Origin: an uncultured Eubacteriales bacterium
GTDB lineage: Bacteria > Bacillota > Clostridia > Lachnospirales > Lachnospiraceae
Assembly: GCA_900321505.1 (NCBI GenBank)
Contig: ONWK01000124.1
Span: 1 to 13,519, forward strand
Direction: 5' to 3'
DNA length: 13,519 nucleotides
Part shown: in pieces, positions 1 to 7,390 of the stretch
Numbering within the stretch: position 1 is the first letter of the stretch
How the letters are laid out: every line of letters begins with the position of its first letter
Notes under the pieces: model-generated
What the model was told of the DNA's origin: nothing
What the model saw: only the letters and a program-made list of their open reading frames with translations
The model's database searches: none
Position numbers and translations under genes: made by a program

Positions 1-46
1 CGTAAAAAAAGCCTTGAAAATATATGCAGAAAATGTAAAATGATGA

Positions 47-75
47 ATGACCTTCAAAGAAGATTGTGATATAAT
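47..75 (+). promoter_or_regulatory. sigma-A-type promoter of the AAA ATPase gene
   Basis: A consensus TATAAT lies at 70-75 with an extended TG at 67-68, and ATGACC (4 of 6 matches to TTGACA) lies at 47-52, giving a 17-nt spacer. Transcription would start near 82, leaving a leader of about 37 nt that holds a GGAGAGG ribosome site just before the ATG at 119. This was read by eye and no start site has been mapped. Confidence 0.6.
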
Positions 76-118
76 GGAATTTACTTAAGGGGAAAAAAGT
101 TCATTTGGAGAGGTAGCT

Positions 119-1777
119 ATGATCATCAGAAATTTACAGAATACTATTGCTGAATGTATCGCTTATGCAGATGAAGTCAGCAAGAACGCGACGTTATTTG
201 AGGGAGGAACATCAACACCGCTTCGGGATCTGCTCCGTTATGATATGCTGGTATTTCTTGGATACCTGTATGAGCCCGGCAGTCCCGAAACAGCAGACCA
301 GATCCAGTACATAGAGACTAATCTCCGCATGCGTACGGGAGAACGTTTTATAGAATTCGTCAAGGAGAAATGCTCGGACGATACATATCTTAAGCGTCCG
401 CCTGCATGTCTGCATTACTTTATAAAGGCTGATCTGGATCCCAATTCAGGCGTCGGAGAAGGAAATGTAGCAAAATCCAAATTCGTGGTAGATACCTTCC
501 GGAAGCTGGGTGACGGCTTCCTGAACTATGATAAGGTACATGAGACGACCCGTCAGAAGCTGGCTGACCATATTGAGATGCTGAATGAAACCCTTAAGGA
601 GGCGGGGGTAGCGGTACCCCAGTCAAGAGCTCAGGCCAAGCTGCAGGAGATGGAGCGTCAGGGTTCCAACAAGAGTACCAATCATTTCAATGATACTTCG
701 GATGCGGATGTAGGCAAAGTCAGTACGTTTGATGCACGTTCCGGTAAATTCGTATCAAAGAATGCGGTAAATATCTCCGGCTACAACATCATGAAGAAGC
801 GGGCGGATGATATCACCGAGTTCTCCAACTTCCAGAGAAAGCAGGAGGAAGAGGAGAAGATCAACCTGAAACGTGGTGCCGGCCGTGTCGGCGGCAACCG
901 CAGGGGACAGGATGAGTCGGAAGAGATCGAGAAGAGTCTGGATGAGCTGATCGTAGAGCTTCAGAAGCTGACCGGTCTTTCAACCGTTAAGGAAGACGTT
1001 ATGCACCTTATCAATATCATCAAGGTGCGCCGGCTGAGAGAGCTGAAGGGACTGAAGAGGATCGACATGTCCTTCCACCTTGTCTTCACCGGAAATCCCG
1101 GTACAGGTAAGACTACCATCGCGCGTCTGCTGGCAAAGATCTATAAGCAGCTTGGAGTGGTAAGCCGCGGACAGTTCATAGAGGTTGACCGTTCCGGACT
1201 TGTAGACCATTTCTCCGGTGGTACTGCACTTAAGACCACTGAAGTTATCAACCGTGCCATCGGCGGTATCCTTTTCATAGATGAGGCTTACTCACTGACT
1301 CATAACAAGGAGTCGGGTGACTACGGACAGGAAGCGGTAGATATCCTTCTGAAGCGTATGGAGGATGACCGTGATGACTTCATCGTCATCGTTGCAGGTT
1401 ATACCAAGGAAATGGTTGAGTTCATCGAATCCAACCCGGGTCTTCGTTCACGTTTCAACAAGTATATCCACTTCCCGAATTATGCTGCCGGTGAGCTGAT
1501 GGAGATCTTCAGACATATGTGCCAGGAGACGGATTATGTGCTGACTCCGGGTGCTGCAACCATGGCGGAGACCTATCTGCGCGGCATGCTTGACGGAGAT
1601 ATCAAGAACTTCGCAAATGCACGTCTGGTGCGTAACTATTTCGAGCGTTGTATTGACCGGCAGGCAAACCGTATCGTACAGGATGAGAACATGACGGAAG
1701 AGGACCTTGTAACCTTCGTAAGAGAGGATATGATCGAATCTTCAACTCATGCCGCACTTGAACGTCCTACGGACTGA
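119..1777 (+). CDS. CbbX/SpoVK-type AAA+ ATPase with an unassigned N-terminal helical region
   Basis: This 552-residue protein ends in a complete CbxX/CfqX (CbbX, SpoVK) AAA+ module, about residues 275-540. It has a Walker A GNPGTGKTT (325-333, Lys331), a Walker B ILFIDEA (384-390, Asp388-Glu389), a sensor-1-like stretch IVIVAGYTKEM, an arginine-finger segment NPGLRSRF (439-446) and a sensor-2-like NARLVRN. Members of this family remodel or dissociate protein complexes by ATP hydrolysis, for example Rubisco activation by CbbX; the client here is unknown. Residues 1-165 look alpha-helical and I do not recognise a domain in them. Residues 170-270 are a low-complexity charged linker containing KQEEEEK and a Gly/Arg-rich patch. 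The protein is longer than CbbX (about 300 residues), which suggests an added client-recognition part. The gene stands alone between its promoter and a terminator, so neighbours give no clue. The name SpoVK is only family-level: nothing here ties it to sporulation. Confidence 0.88.
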   Translation: MIIRNLQNTIAECIAYADEVSKNATLFEGGTSTPLRDLLRYDMLVFLGYLYEPGSPETADQIQYIETNLRMRTGERFIEFVKEKCSDDTYLKRPPACLHYFIKADLDPNSGVGEGNVAKSKFVVDTFRKLGDGFLNYDKVHETTRQKLADHIEMLNETLKEAGVAVPQSRAQAKLQEMERQGSNKSTNHFNDTSDADVGKVSTFDARSGKFVSKNAVNISGYNIMKKRADDITEFSNFQRKQEEEEKINLKRGAGRVGGNRRGQDESEEIEKSLDELIVELQKLTGLSTVKEDVMHLINIIKVRRLRELKGLKRIDMSFHLVFTGNPGTGKTTIARLLAKIYKQLGVVSRGQFIEVDRSGLVDHFSGGTALKTTEVINRAIGGILFIDEAYSLTHNKESGDYGQEAVDILLKRMEDDRDDFIVIVAGYTKEMVEFIESNPGLRSRFNKYIHFPNYAAGELMEIFRHMCQETDYVLTPGAATMAETYLRGMLDGDIKNFANARLVRNYFERCIDRQANRIVQDENMTEEDLVTFVREDMIESSTHAALERPTD

Positions 1778-1819
1778 CACTAAAAAAGCCCCTTTTTCAG
1801 GGGCTTTTTTAGTGGTCAG
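1774..1819. terminator. bidirectional terminator shared by the ATPase and aquaporin genes
   Basis: A perfect 15-bp stem (1779-1793 with 1799-1813) has a 5-nt loop, an A-tract on the left arm and a T-tract on the right arm. It continues outward by 5 more pairs (1774-1778 with 1815-1819) past one bulged base. A-run, GC-rich core and T-run make it functional in both directions, which suits the two convergent genes. The ATPase stop codon (1775-1777) is inside the left arm, and the aquaporin stop is only 8 bp beyond the right arm. Confidence 0.93.
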
Positions 1820-1827
1820 GTAATGAT

Positions 1828-2544
1828 CTATTCTTCCTCTTTCTTCTTTGCGCCCTCAAGCAGTTTGTATACAAAGGCTGCAAGAGCGGCACCTACGAAG
1901 GGAGCTACGATGAATACCCAGAGGGAAGACATGGGATCGGAGTTGCCGTTGATCGCTGCGATGATAGCGGGACCAAGGCTTCTTGCGGGGTTAACGGAGG
2001 TTCCGGTAAGACCGATACCCAGGATATGAACACCCACAAGTGTAAGGCCGATGATAAGTCCTCCGAAGGATCCGTGCTTCTGATTCTTTGAGGTAACACC
2101 GAGTATTGCCAGAAGGAAGATAAATGTCAGCACAACTTCAACTATGAAGCCTGCTCCTATACTGTCGTTAACACCGCCGAGACCATTAGTTCCATAACCG
2201 CCGGTTTTGTCGGTAACGGAGCCAAGATCAAAGATGAGAGCCAGGATACCGCTTCCTGCAAGGGCTCCAAGGCACTGAGCGATAACATAACCGCAGAAGT
2301 CAACTACATCCATGCCGCCGCTGATGAGAACAGCAAGTGAAACTGCGGGATTTACATGACCGCCGGAGATATTTCCCACACCGTATGCCATGGCAACGAT
2401 AGCAAGACCGAAGGCCAGAGCGGTAAGGATATATCCTCCGCCGTGTTCAGCGTCACAGCCAACAAGCATGGCAGTTCCGCAACCAAGGGTTACCAGGATC
2501 ATGGTGCCGAAGAATTCGGCAATGTACTTACGTGCGCGTTCCAT
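1828..2544 (-). CDS. aqpZ: AqpZ-type aquaporin (MIP family water channel)
   Basis: A 238-residue integral membrane protein of the major intrinsic protein family. It has about six hydrophobic helices and the two half-helix signature motifs HVNPAV (Asn65-Pro-Ala67) and SVNPARS (Asn185-Arg188). Aligned by eye with E. coli AqpZ, the four selectivity-filter positions are Phe45, His about 173, Thr about 182 and Arg188. This F-H-T-R set is typical of water-selective channels rather than glycerol facilitators, which have a smaller residue in place of the filter His. The tail is Lys/Glu-rich and cytoplasmic. The open frame extends 46 codons further upstream, but I chose the ATG at 2542-2544 because a perfect AGGAGG lies 6 nt before it and because the AqpZ family begins at this point (ARKYIAEFFGT). 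It is a single gene, convergent with the ATPase and divergent from the phosphatase. The symbol is by family resemblance. Confidence 0.9.
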   Translation of the reverse strand: MERARKYIAEFFGTMILVTLGCGTAMLVGCDAEHGGGYILTALAFGLAIVAMAYGVGNISGGHVNPAVSLAVLISGGMDVVDFCGYVIAQCLGALAGSGILALIFDLGSVTDKTGGYGTNGLGGVNDSIGAGFIVEVVLTFIFLLAILGVTSKNQKHGSFGGLIIGLTLVGVHILGIGLTGTSVNPARSLGPAIIAAINGNSDPMSSLWVFIVAPFVGAALAAFVYKLLEGAKKKEEE

Positions 2545-2550
2545 AAAAAT

Positions 2551-2556
2551 CCTCCT
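2551..2556 (-). promoter_or_regulatory. ribosome binding site fixing the aquaporin start
   Basis: On the minus strand this reads AGGAGG, 6 nt before the ATG at 2544. No comparable site precedes the upstream ATG at 2682, so the shorter 238-residue product is preferred. Confidence 0.8.
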
Positions 2557-2568
2557 TTTACCAATACA

Positions 2569-2597
2569 TTTATAGTAACGCAAATACCCCTGTTCAG
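2569..2597 (-). promoter_or_regulatory. possible promoter of the aquaporin gene
   Basis: On the minus strand TATAAA (2569-2574) is preceded by CTGAAC (2592-2597) at a 17-nt spacing. The -35 box is poor (3 of 6), so this is a weak call. It would start transcription near 2562, just ahead of the AGGAGG at 2551-2556. The remainder of the 300-bp gap (2598-2801) holds no gene that I can see. It includes a short GC-rich stretch at about 2742-2771 without a clear hairpin. Confidence 0.35.
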
Positions 2598-2801
2598 CAT
2601 ACCGCGTCCGGGAATACGAAGAATTTCGGATGAAAAAACCGTATACCTGAACGGGCTGCAGGACATATACATATATTAACATAATATCGGAAATGTCACA
2701 ACCTTAAAGGTACCGAATAGTTATGTTTTTATGTTTTCCAGGGGCGGCCATGGCGCGGAGCGCAGGGCGCTGTATAGTTACTCCGAATAAACGGGTTTAC
2801 G

Positions 2802-2830
2802 TTGCAATTTGCCGCAAAAGCCGATATAAT
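2802..2830 (+). promoter_or_regulatory. sigma-A-type promoter of the phosphatase/DUF4250 unit
   Basis: TTGCAA (2802-2807, 4 of 6) and a perfect TATAAT (2825-2830) are separated by exactly 17 nt. Transcription would start near 2837, only about 8 nt before the first candidate ATG (2845) and inside its ribosome site, which bears on the choice of start codon. Confidence 0.7.
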
Positions 2831-2844
2831 CGAGAAGGAGTGAA

Positions 2845-4656
2845 ATGAAAGGCAGGAGAGGAATGTCTGACGATAAGGAAGTAGCAGGACAGGTTACTCA
2901 TGAAAAAAGGAATAAAAAGCTTCTTGTTCAGGTGGGACTGATCGTGGCAGGCATATTTATTCTTGTCATCGCGTGTGCCGCTGCTATTTTGGTGAAAGGA
3001 AGTCTGAATACTTACTTCAGGGGCAAGGAGGAAATATTTGAGGGCTTTCTGAATCAGATCACCGATGAAGCATTAAACGTCGCCGGACCTACCTGGCTTT
3101 TTGATTTCTTCGAGGAACATCCGGAAGAAGTAAGGGATTCGGATCCGACCGAAAATGACCAGTCGCTTTGGAACTTCCAGATGATCAGGGTCACAAAGGG
3201 AGATTTCGAGAATGAAAAGCTGGCCGGGGACTACCTGAATTCGCTGACCTTTGAGGAACAGCTTTCATATGCACAGTGCATGTTCGATTATATGAATGAT
3301 ATCATTTCGGTATATAAATGGTTTATGCCGTCTGAAGATATCATCCTTTTTGATCCGAACGGGGAAAAAGGCGGTTTTGTCTTTTCCATAGCCGAGATGA
3401 CTATGACCTCGGCGACCTCCGGACTGGGGACCTATGTGGACTATAAGCCGGAGGAGCATCCCGCGCTTAAGAAGATAATTAATGGAAAGGCAGATCTTGC
3501 CTTCGAGCAGTATCATGATAAGGAATCCGACGAATATCTGTACATCGGGTTCAAGGCAATTAAGTTCAGCGGCAAACTCTGCGGCGTCCTCGCCATAATA
3601 CATCCCTGGACGGATGTGCATTCGGATGTAATGAGGATGGAGCTTATAATGGTTCTGGTGATCGGAGGCGCCCTTATCATACTGGCTGTGCTGCTTCTGC
3701 TGTTCCTGAACCATTCGGTCATCAGACCGGTGACGAAGGTAAAACAGGGCGTGCGCGAATACATTCAGGATAAGGACAGCTCACGTATCGTTGAGGAAAT
3801 GAGCCAAATAAAGCAGAAGAACGAGCTGGGTGATCTTGCGGATGATATCGCCGAAATGGCGGTGGAGATCGATAAATACAACGAGGAGAATATCCGTCTT
3901 TACAAGGACCGTGAAAAGCTGGCAACGGAGATGGACTTTGCGGCGCGTATCCAGATGGATGTACTGCCTAAGAAATTCCCCGAGCATGATGCATTTGAGA
4001 TATTTGCATCCATGGATCCGGCAAAGGACGTGGGCGGAGACTTTTATGATTTCTTCTTTATCGGTGAGACTCAGCTGGGTATGGTTATCGCGGATGTATC
4101 CGATAAGGGCGTGCCTGCGGCGCTCTTCATGATGGTTTCAAAGCGTCTGATCCGTGAGTACGCTACCTCCGGACTGGATCTGAAATATGTTATGGAGGAA
4201 GCGAATAACAGTCTTTGCGAGGGAAATGAGAACCAGATGTTTGTTACCGCATGGGTGGGCATTCTGGATCTTACCACCGGTGAAGTACGGGCGGTGAGCG
4301 CCGGACATGAGTATCCCATGCTGAAGCTTGAATCCGGAAAATTCGAGATCCTTAAGGACAGACACGGACCGGCTCTCGGAACCATGGAAGGCATGAGCTA
4401 TCGTGAGTACAGCTTTATGATGCCGAAGGACGGTACACTTTTCGTTTACACTGACGGTGCGCCGGAGGCAACCAATAAGGATAAGGAAATGTTCGGTATG
4501 GACAGGATGATCGAGGCCCTTAATGAGGATCCGGAGCTGAGTCCTGTGGACCTTATCGCTCATATGACGAAGTCGATCAATGCTTTCGTGGGAGATGCAC
4601 CGCAGTTTGACGATCTGACGATGCTCAGCGTTAAGTATAAGGGAATGGATTACTGA
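2845..4656 (+). CDS. membrane-anchored HAMP-PP2C (SpoIIE/RsbU-type) serine/threonine phosphatase
   Basis: This 603-residue signalling protein reads, in order: a basic N-terminus, TM1 (about 26-50), an extracytoplasmic sensing region (about 51-265) that I cannot assign to a named fold, TM2 (about 266-288), a HAMP-like segment beginning RPVTKVK (294-345), a linker helix (about 345-372) and a PP2C/SpoIIE phosphatase domain (about 383-600). The metal-binding acidic residues are present in DVGGDFYD (396-402), ADVSDKG (416-422), YTDG (535-538) and FDDLTM (588-593), so an active enzyme is expected. Relatives dephosphorylate anti-sigma-factor antagonists in partner-switching pathways; no such partner is encoded here. 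Two ATGs compete: 2845 (AAGGAG 4 nt before) and 2863 (AGGAG 4 nt before, product begins MSDDKEV). The promoter at 2802-2830 would leave almost no leader for the first. The longer form is listed. A DUF4250 gene follows after 33 nt. Confidence 0.88.
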   Translation: MKGRRGMSDDKEVAGQVTHEKRNKKLLVQVGLIVAGIFILVIACAAAILVKGSLNTYFRGKEEIFEGFLNQITDEALNVAGPTWLFDFFEEHPEEVRDSDPTENDQSLWNFQMIRVTKGDFENEKLAGDYLNSLTFEEQLSYAQCMFDYMNDIISVYKWFMPSEDIILFDPNGEKGGFVFSIAEMTMTSATSGLGTYVDYKPEEHPALKKIINGKADLAFEQYHDKESDEYLYIGFKAIKFSGKLCGVLAIIHPWTDVHSDVMRMELIMVLVIGGALIILAVLLLLFLNHSVIRPVTKVKQGVREYIQDKDSSRIVEEMSQIKQKNELGDLADDIAEMAVEIDKYNEENIRLYKDREKLATEMDFAARIQMDVLPKKFPEHDAFEIFASMDPAKDVGGDFYDFFFIGETQLGMVIADVSDKGVPAALFMMVSKRLIREYATSGLDLKYVMEEANNSLCEGNENQMFVTAWVGILDLTTGEVRAVSAGHEYPMLKLESGKFEILKDRHGPALGTMEGMSYREYSFMMPKDGTLFVYTDGAPEATNKDKEMFGMDRMIEALNEDPELSPVDLIAHMTKSINAFVGDAPQFDDLTMLSVKYKGMDY

Positions 4657-4689
4657 CATTTTTCAGATGTTGATCAGGAGGTAGAGATC

Positions 4690-4875
4690 ATGCCGATACC
4701 TAAGGATCCGTACATGCTGCTCAGCTGGGTAAATATGAAACTGCGGGACAGCTATCCGACGCTTGAGGAGCTTAGATATGCGGAGGGAGCTGATCCTGAG
4801 GAAATAGTGCGGAAGCTGGATGCCGCAGGATACAGTTATTCGGAAAATGAAAACAGGTTTATCCCGAAGGGATAG
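4690..4875 (+). CDS. DUF4250 small protein
   Basis: A 61-residue protein matching the DUF4250 pattern: an N-terminal IPKDPYMLLSWVNMKLRD, then a short acidic helical stretch (TLEELRYAEGADPEEIVRKL) and a C-terminal AAGYSYSENENRFI. The family is small, common in Clostridia and has no established function. The fold suggested by the sequence is a compact helical, possibly helix-turn-helix-like, unit, but this is inference. AGGAGG (4676-4681) lies 8 nt before the ATG. The gene is 33 nt behind the phosphatase gene with no terminator between them and is closed by the strong terminator at 4884-4917, so the two genes are probably cotranscribed. It has no signal peptide or membrane segment. Confidence 0.85.
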   Translation: MPIPKDPYMLLSWVNMKLRDSYPTLEELRYAEGADPEEIVRKLDAAGYSYSENENRFIPKG

Positions 4876-4883
4876 GCGTTAAG

Positions 4884-4917
4884 TGGGCTGTCGCAAAAAA
4901 GCGGCAGCTCATTTTTT
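4884..4917 (+). terminator. rho-independent terminator after the DUF4250 gene
   Basis: An 11-bp stem with two G-U pairs (4884-4894 with 4901-4911) closes a six-A loop and is followed directly by six T residues (4912-4917). It ends the phosphatase/DUF4250 transcript and separates it from the gpmI promoter. Confidence 0.92.
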
Positions 4918-4926
4918 AAGTTTTCA

Positions 4927-4955
4927 TTGAGTATGTCGGTTCGGTATGTTAAAAT
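4927..4955 (+). promoter_or_regulatory. sigma-A-type promoter of gpmI
   Basis: TTGAGT (4927-4932, 4 of 6) and TAAAAT (4950-4955, 5 of 6) are 17 nt apart, with an extended TG at 4947-4948. The predicted start near 4962 gives a leader of about 95 nt. This leader holds repeated GAACC/GGTTC words and a 12-nt AT palindrome (5023-5034) just before the ribosome site. Confidence 0.65.
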
Positions 4956-5056
4956 ATGCGTGGTTTTACGGAACGAACCGGAAAATCGTTGGTTCAGGGA
5001 CACCCGGAAAAAAGGGCGGTTCCATATATATATGATTCCATGAGAGGAGATACATT

Positions 5057-6646
5057 ATGAGAAAACCCGTAGTACTTATGATACTGGACGGCTTCGGTCT
5101 TTCAGACATCAAGGAAGCAAATGCAGTTTATATGGCGAAAACGCCGAATATCGACAGACTTATGGCTGAGTGCCCCTTTGTTCCGGGACTTGCATCCGGT
5201 ATGGCAGTAGGCCTTCCCGACGGACAGATGGGTAATTCCGAGGTCGGACACATGAATATCGGCTCCGGACGTATCATTTATCAGGATCTTACACTTATCA
5301 CAAAGCTGATCGAGGACGGGGATTTCTTCAGAAATGAGGAGCTTCTTGCAGCTATCGAGAACTGCAAGGCCAATAACTCCGACCTGCATCTCTGGGGTCT
5401 GCTCTCAGACGGCGGTGTTCACAGCCACAATACCCATCTTTATGCTATTCTTGAGCTCTGTAAGAAGGAAGGACTGGAGAGAGTATATCTGCATCCCTTC
5501 TTTGACGGACGTGACACACCCCCGGCATCAGGCAAGGACTATCTGCAGGAGCTGGTTGATAAGGCGGCTGAGATCGGCGTAGGCAAGGTGGCTTCCCTTT
5601 CCGGACGTTACTATGCTATGGACCGTGATAACAACTGGGACCGTATCCAGAAGGCATATGATTCTCTGGTTCTCGGCGAGGGCGTTAAGGAGACCGATCC
5701 CATCGAGGCTATGCAGCATTCCTATGATAACGGCGTGACGGATGAGTTCGTGCTTCCCACAGTCATCACTGATGAGGCAGGAAATCCCGTATCTGTTGTA
5801 AAGCCCAGGGATTCCGTGATCTTCTTCAACTTCCGTCCCGACCGTGCCCGTGAGATCACCAAGGCATTCTGCTTCTCTGATGAGGATATCGCAGCGCAGC
5901 CCGGTGATGCATCTGATACAAAGTGCATCAAGTTCCTGAAGCGTGCCAACGGCTTCATGCCGCTTACCTATGTTTGCTTCAAGGATTATGACGAGACGAT
6001 CCCCAACAAGCTTGTAGCTTTCAAGAAGCAGGAGATCACCAATACCTTCGGTAAATATCTTGCTGACCTCGGCCTGAAGCAGCTGCGTCTTGCAGAGACA
6101 GAGAAATATGCTCATGTAACCTTCTTCTTCAACGGTGGAATCGAGGAGCCCAATGACGGTGAGGACAGGATACTTGTAAATTCACCGGCGGTTGCCACCT
6201 ACGATCTGCAGCCGGAAATGAGCGCTCCTGAAGTAGGAAGCAAGCTGAATGCGGCTATCCGCGGAAAAGAATATGATGTGATCATCATCAACTTTGCAAA
6301 TCCGGACATGGTAGGCCACACCGGCGTGCTTTCCGCAGCCATTGCAGCAGTTGAGAAGATTGATGAGCTGGTTGGCTCCGCAGCAGAGGCAGTTAAGGAA
6401 ACGGGCGGCGTTATGTTCATCTGTGCAGATCACGGAAACTGCGAGCAGATGCTGAATTATGAGACCGGCGCGCCTCATACGGCACATACGACAAATCCGG
6501 TTCCCTTCATACTTTACAACTATGATCCGGCATACACTCTGAAGGAAGGCGGAAAGCTCTGCGACATCATCCCAACACTGTTGGAGATCATGGAACTTCC
6601 GCAGCCTAAGGAGATGACAGGTCAGTCACTGCTGGTACGGAAATAA
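5057..6646 (+). CDS. gpmI: 2,3-bisphosphoglycerate-independent phosphoglycerate mutase
   Basis: Interconverts 3-phosphoglycerate and 2-phosphoglycerate in glycolysis and gluconeogenesis; cytosolic, Mn2+-dependent. The 529-residue sequence belongs to the alkaline phosphatase superfamily. It opens with VVLMILDGFG (metal ligand Asp11) and has the phospho-enzyme serine in GNSEVGHMNIGSGR (Ser61). Substrate-binding segments HPFFDGRDTPP, SGRYYAMDRDNNWDR and NFRPDRAREIT follow, as do the second metal cluster in NFANPDMVGHTG, CADHGNCEQM and PHTAHTTNPVPF. All key residues seen in the Bacillus enzyme are present and the length is slightly above the usual 505-515. The ATG at 5057 has GAGAGGAG 7 nt upstream and the protein starts where the family does. 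Its own promoter precedes it, and a metallo-hydrolase gene begins 3 nt after its stop. No neighbouring gap, pgk or eno gene is in view. Confidence 0.97.
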   Translation: MRKPVVLMILDGFGLSDIKEANAVYMAKTPNIDRLMAECPFVPGLASGMAVGLPDGQMGNSEVGHMNIGSGRIIYQDLTLITKLIEDGDFFRNEELLAAIENCKANNSDLHLWGLLSDGGVHSHNTHLYAILELCKKEGLERVYLHPFFDGRDTPPASGKDYLQELVDKAAEIGVGKVASLSGRYYAMDRDNNWDRIQKAYDSLVLGEGVKETDPIEAMQHSYDNGVTDEFVLPTVITDEAGNPVSVVKPRDSVIFFNFRPDRAREITKAFCFSDEDIAAQPGDASDTKCIKFLKRANGFMPLTYVCFKDYDETIPNKLVAFKKQEITNTFGKYLADLGLKQLRLAETEKYAHVTFFFNGGIEEPNDGEDRILVNSPAVATYDLQPEMSAPEVGSKLNAAIRGKEYDVIIINFANPDMVGHTGVLSAAIAAVEKIDELVGSAAEAVKETGGVMFICADHGNCEQMLNYETGAPHTAHTTNPVPFILYNYDPAYTLKEGGKLCDIIPTLLEIMELPQPKEMTGQSLLVRK

Positions 6647-6649
6647 GCG

Positions 6650-7381
6650 ATGAAGATCCATTATATATTTCATAGTTCCTATCTGGTAGAGCTTTCTGAA
6701 TGCTACCTGCTGTTTGATTACTATCAGGGGGACATGCCGGAGCTGGACCATAATAAACCCTTGTATATTATGGCCAGTCACCAGCACTATGATCATTTTT
6801 CACCGGTGATCTTCAGGTTCATGCTGAAATATCCGGACTGTGAGTACATCCTTTCGGATGATATTTCACGGGAAATGGTACAGGAGGCGCTGGATCAGCT
6901 GGGGCTTGAGTGTAATATCCACTGGGTGCATGAAGGCGACAGACTGGTGCTGCCGAAGGCGGGGCTTGATATCTTTTCTTCGACGGATGTGGGTGTGAGT
7001 TACCTTGTACATTCGGACAGCAGCAGGATCTTTCATGCCGGAGATCTGAATGACTGGCACTGGCCGAATGTCCCTGCGTCGGAAAATGAAAAGATGCGGG
7101 AGAATTTCCTTTCGATACTTACGGATATCAAAGGCTGTCTGGAGGGTGAGAAGATAGATGTGGCCTTTTTCCCGCTGGATCCTGTTCAGGGAAGTGGCTG
7201 TTTTGTGGGACCGACGGAGTTTCTTGAGGAGATACCGGTAAAAATGTTCCTTCCCATGCATATGTGGGAGCAGTACTCCATCTGTGGGAAATTCCTTGCG
7301 GCCAGGCCGGAATATGAGAAGATCTTCCGTCCGGTTCACGGTGCGGGAGAAGAGATTGAAACAGAAGAAACTGTAAACTGA
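6650..7381 (+). CDS. metallo-beta-lactamase-fold hydrolase, UlaG-like
   Basis: A 243-residue cytosolic protein of the metallo-beta-lactamase superfamily. The metal-binding HxHxDH motif is at 44-49 (HQHYDH), a further ligand set is in FHAGDLN (His129, Asp132) and a late histidine lies in LPMHMWEQY (His204). The compact form, starting with a short strand plus HSSYLVEL and having little insertion, resembles UlaG-like and RNase Z-like small hydrolases. The substrate cannot be read from the sequence. It starts 3 nt after the gpmI stop with only a weak purine-rich stretch (GGAAATAAG) before its ATG, so it is probably translated by coupling to gpmI. The TPP riboswitch starts 10 nt after its stop and no terminator is visible in between, so transcripts may read through. 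A glycolysis-related role would be guesswork. Confidence 0.82.
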   Translation: MKIHYIFHSSYLVELSECYLLFDYYQGDMPELDHNKPLYIMASHQHYDHFSPVIFRFMLKYPDCEYILSDDISREMVQEALDQLGLECNIHWVHEGDRLVLPKAGLDIFSSTDVGVSYLVHSDSSRIFHAGDLNDWHWPNVPASENEKMRENFLSILTDIKGCLEGEKIDVAFFPLDPVQGSGCFVGPTEFLEEIPVKMFLPMHMWEQYSICGKFLAARPEYEKIFRPVHGAGEEIETEETVN

Positions 7382-7390
7382 ATATGAGAT

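Noticed and set aside
2545..2682. 46-residue N-terminal extension of the aquaporin
   Set aside because: No ribosome site at the upstream ATG, the extension is Tyr/Arg-rich and unlike the family, and AGGAGG precisely precedes the internal ATG.
2742..2771. GC-rich segment in the aquaporin-phosphatase gap as a terminator or repeat copy
   Set aside because: It shares only GCCATG with the long-hairpin elements and shows no convincing stem followed by a T-run.
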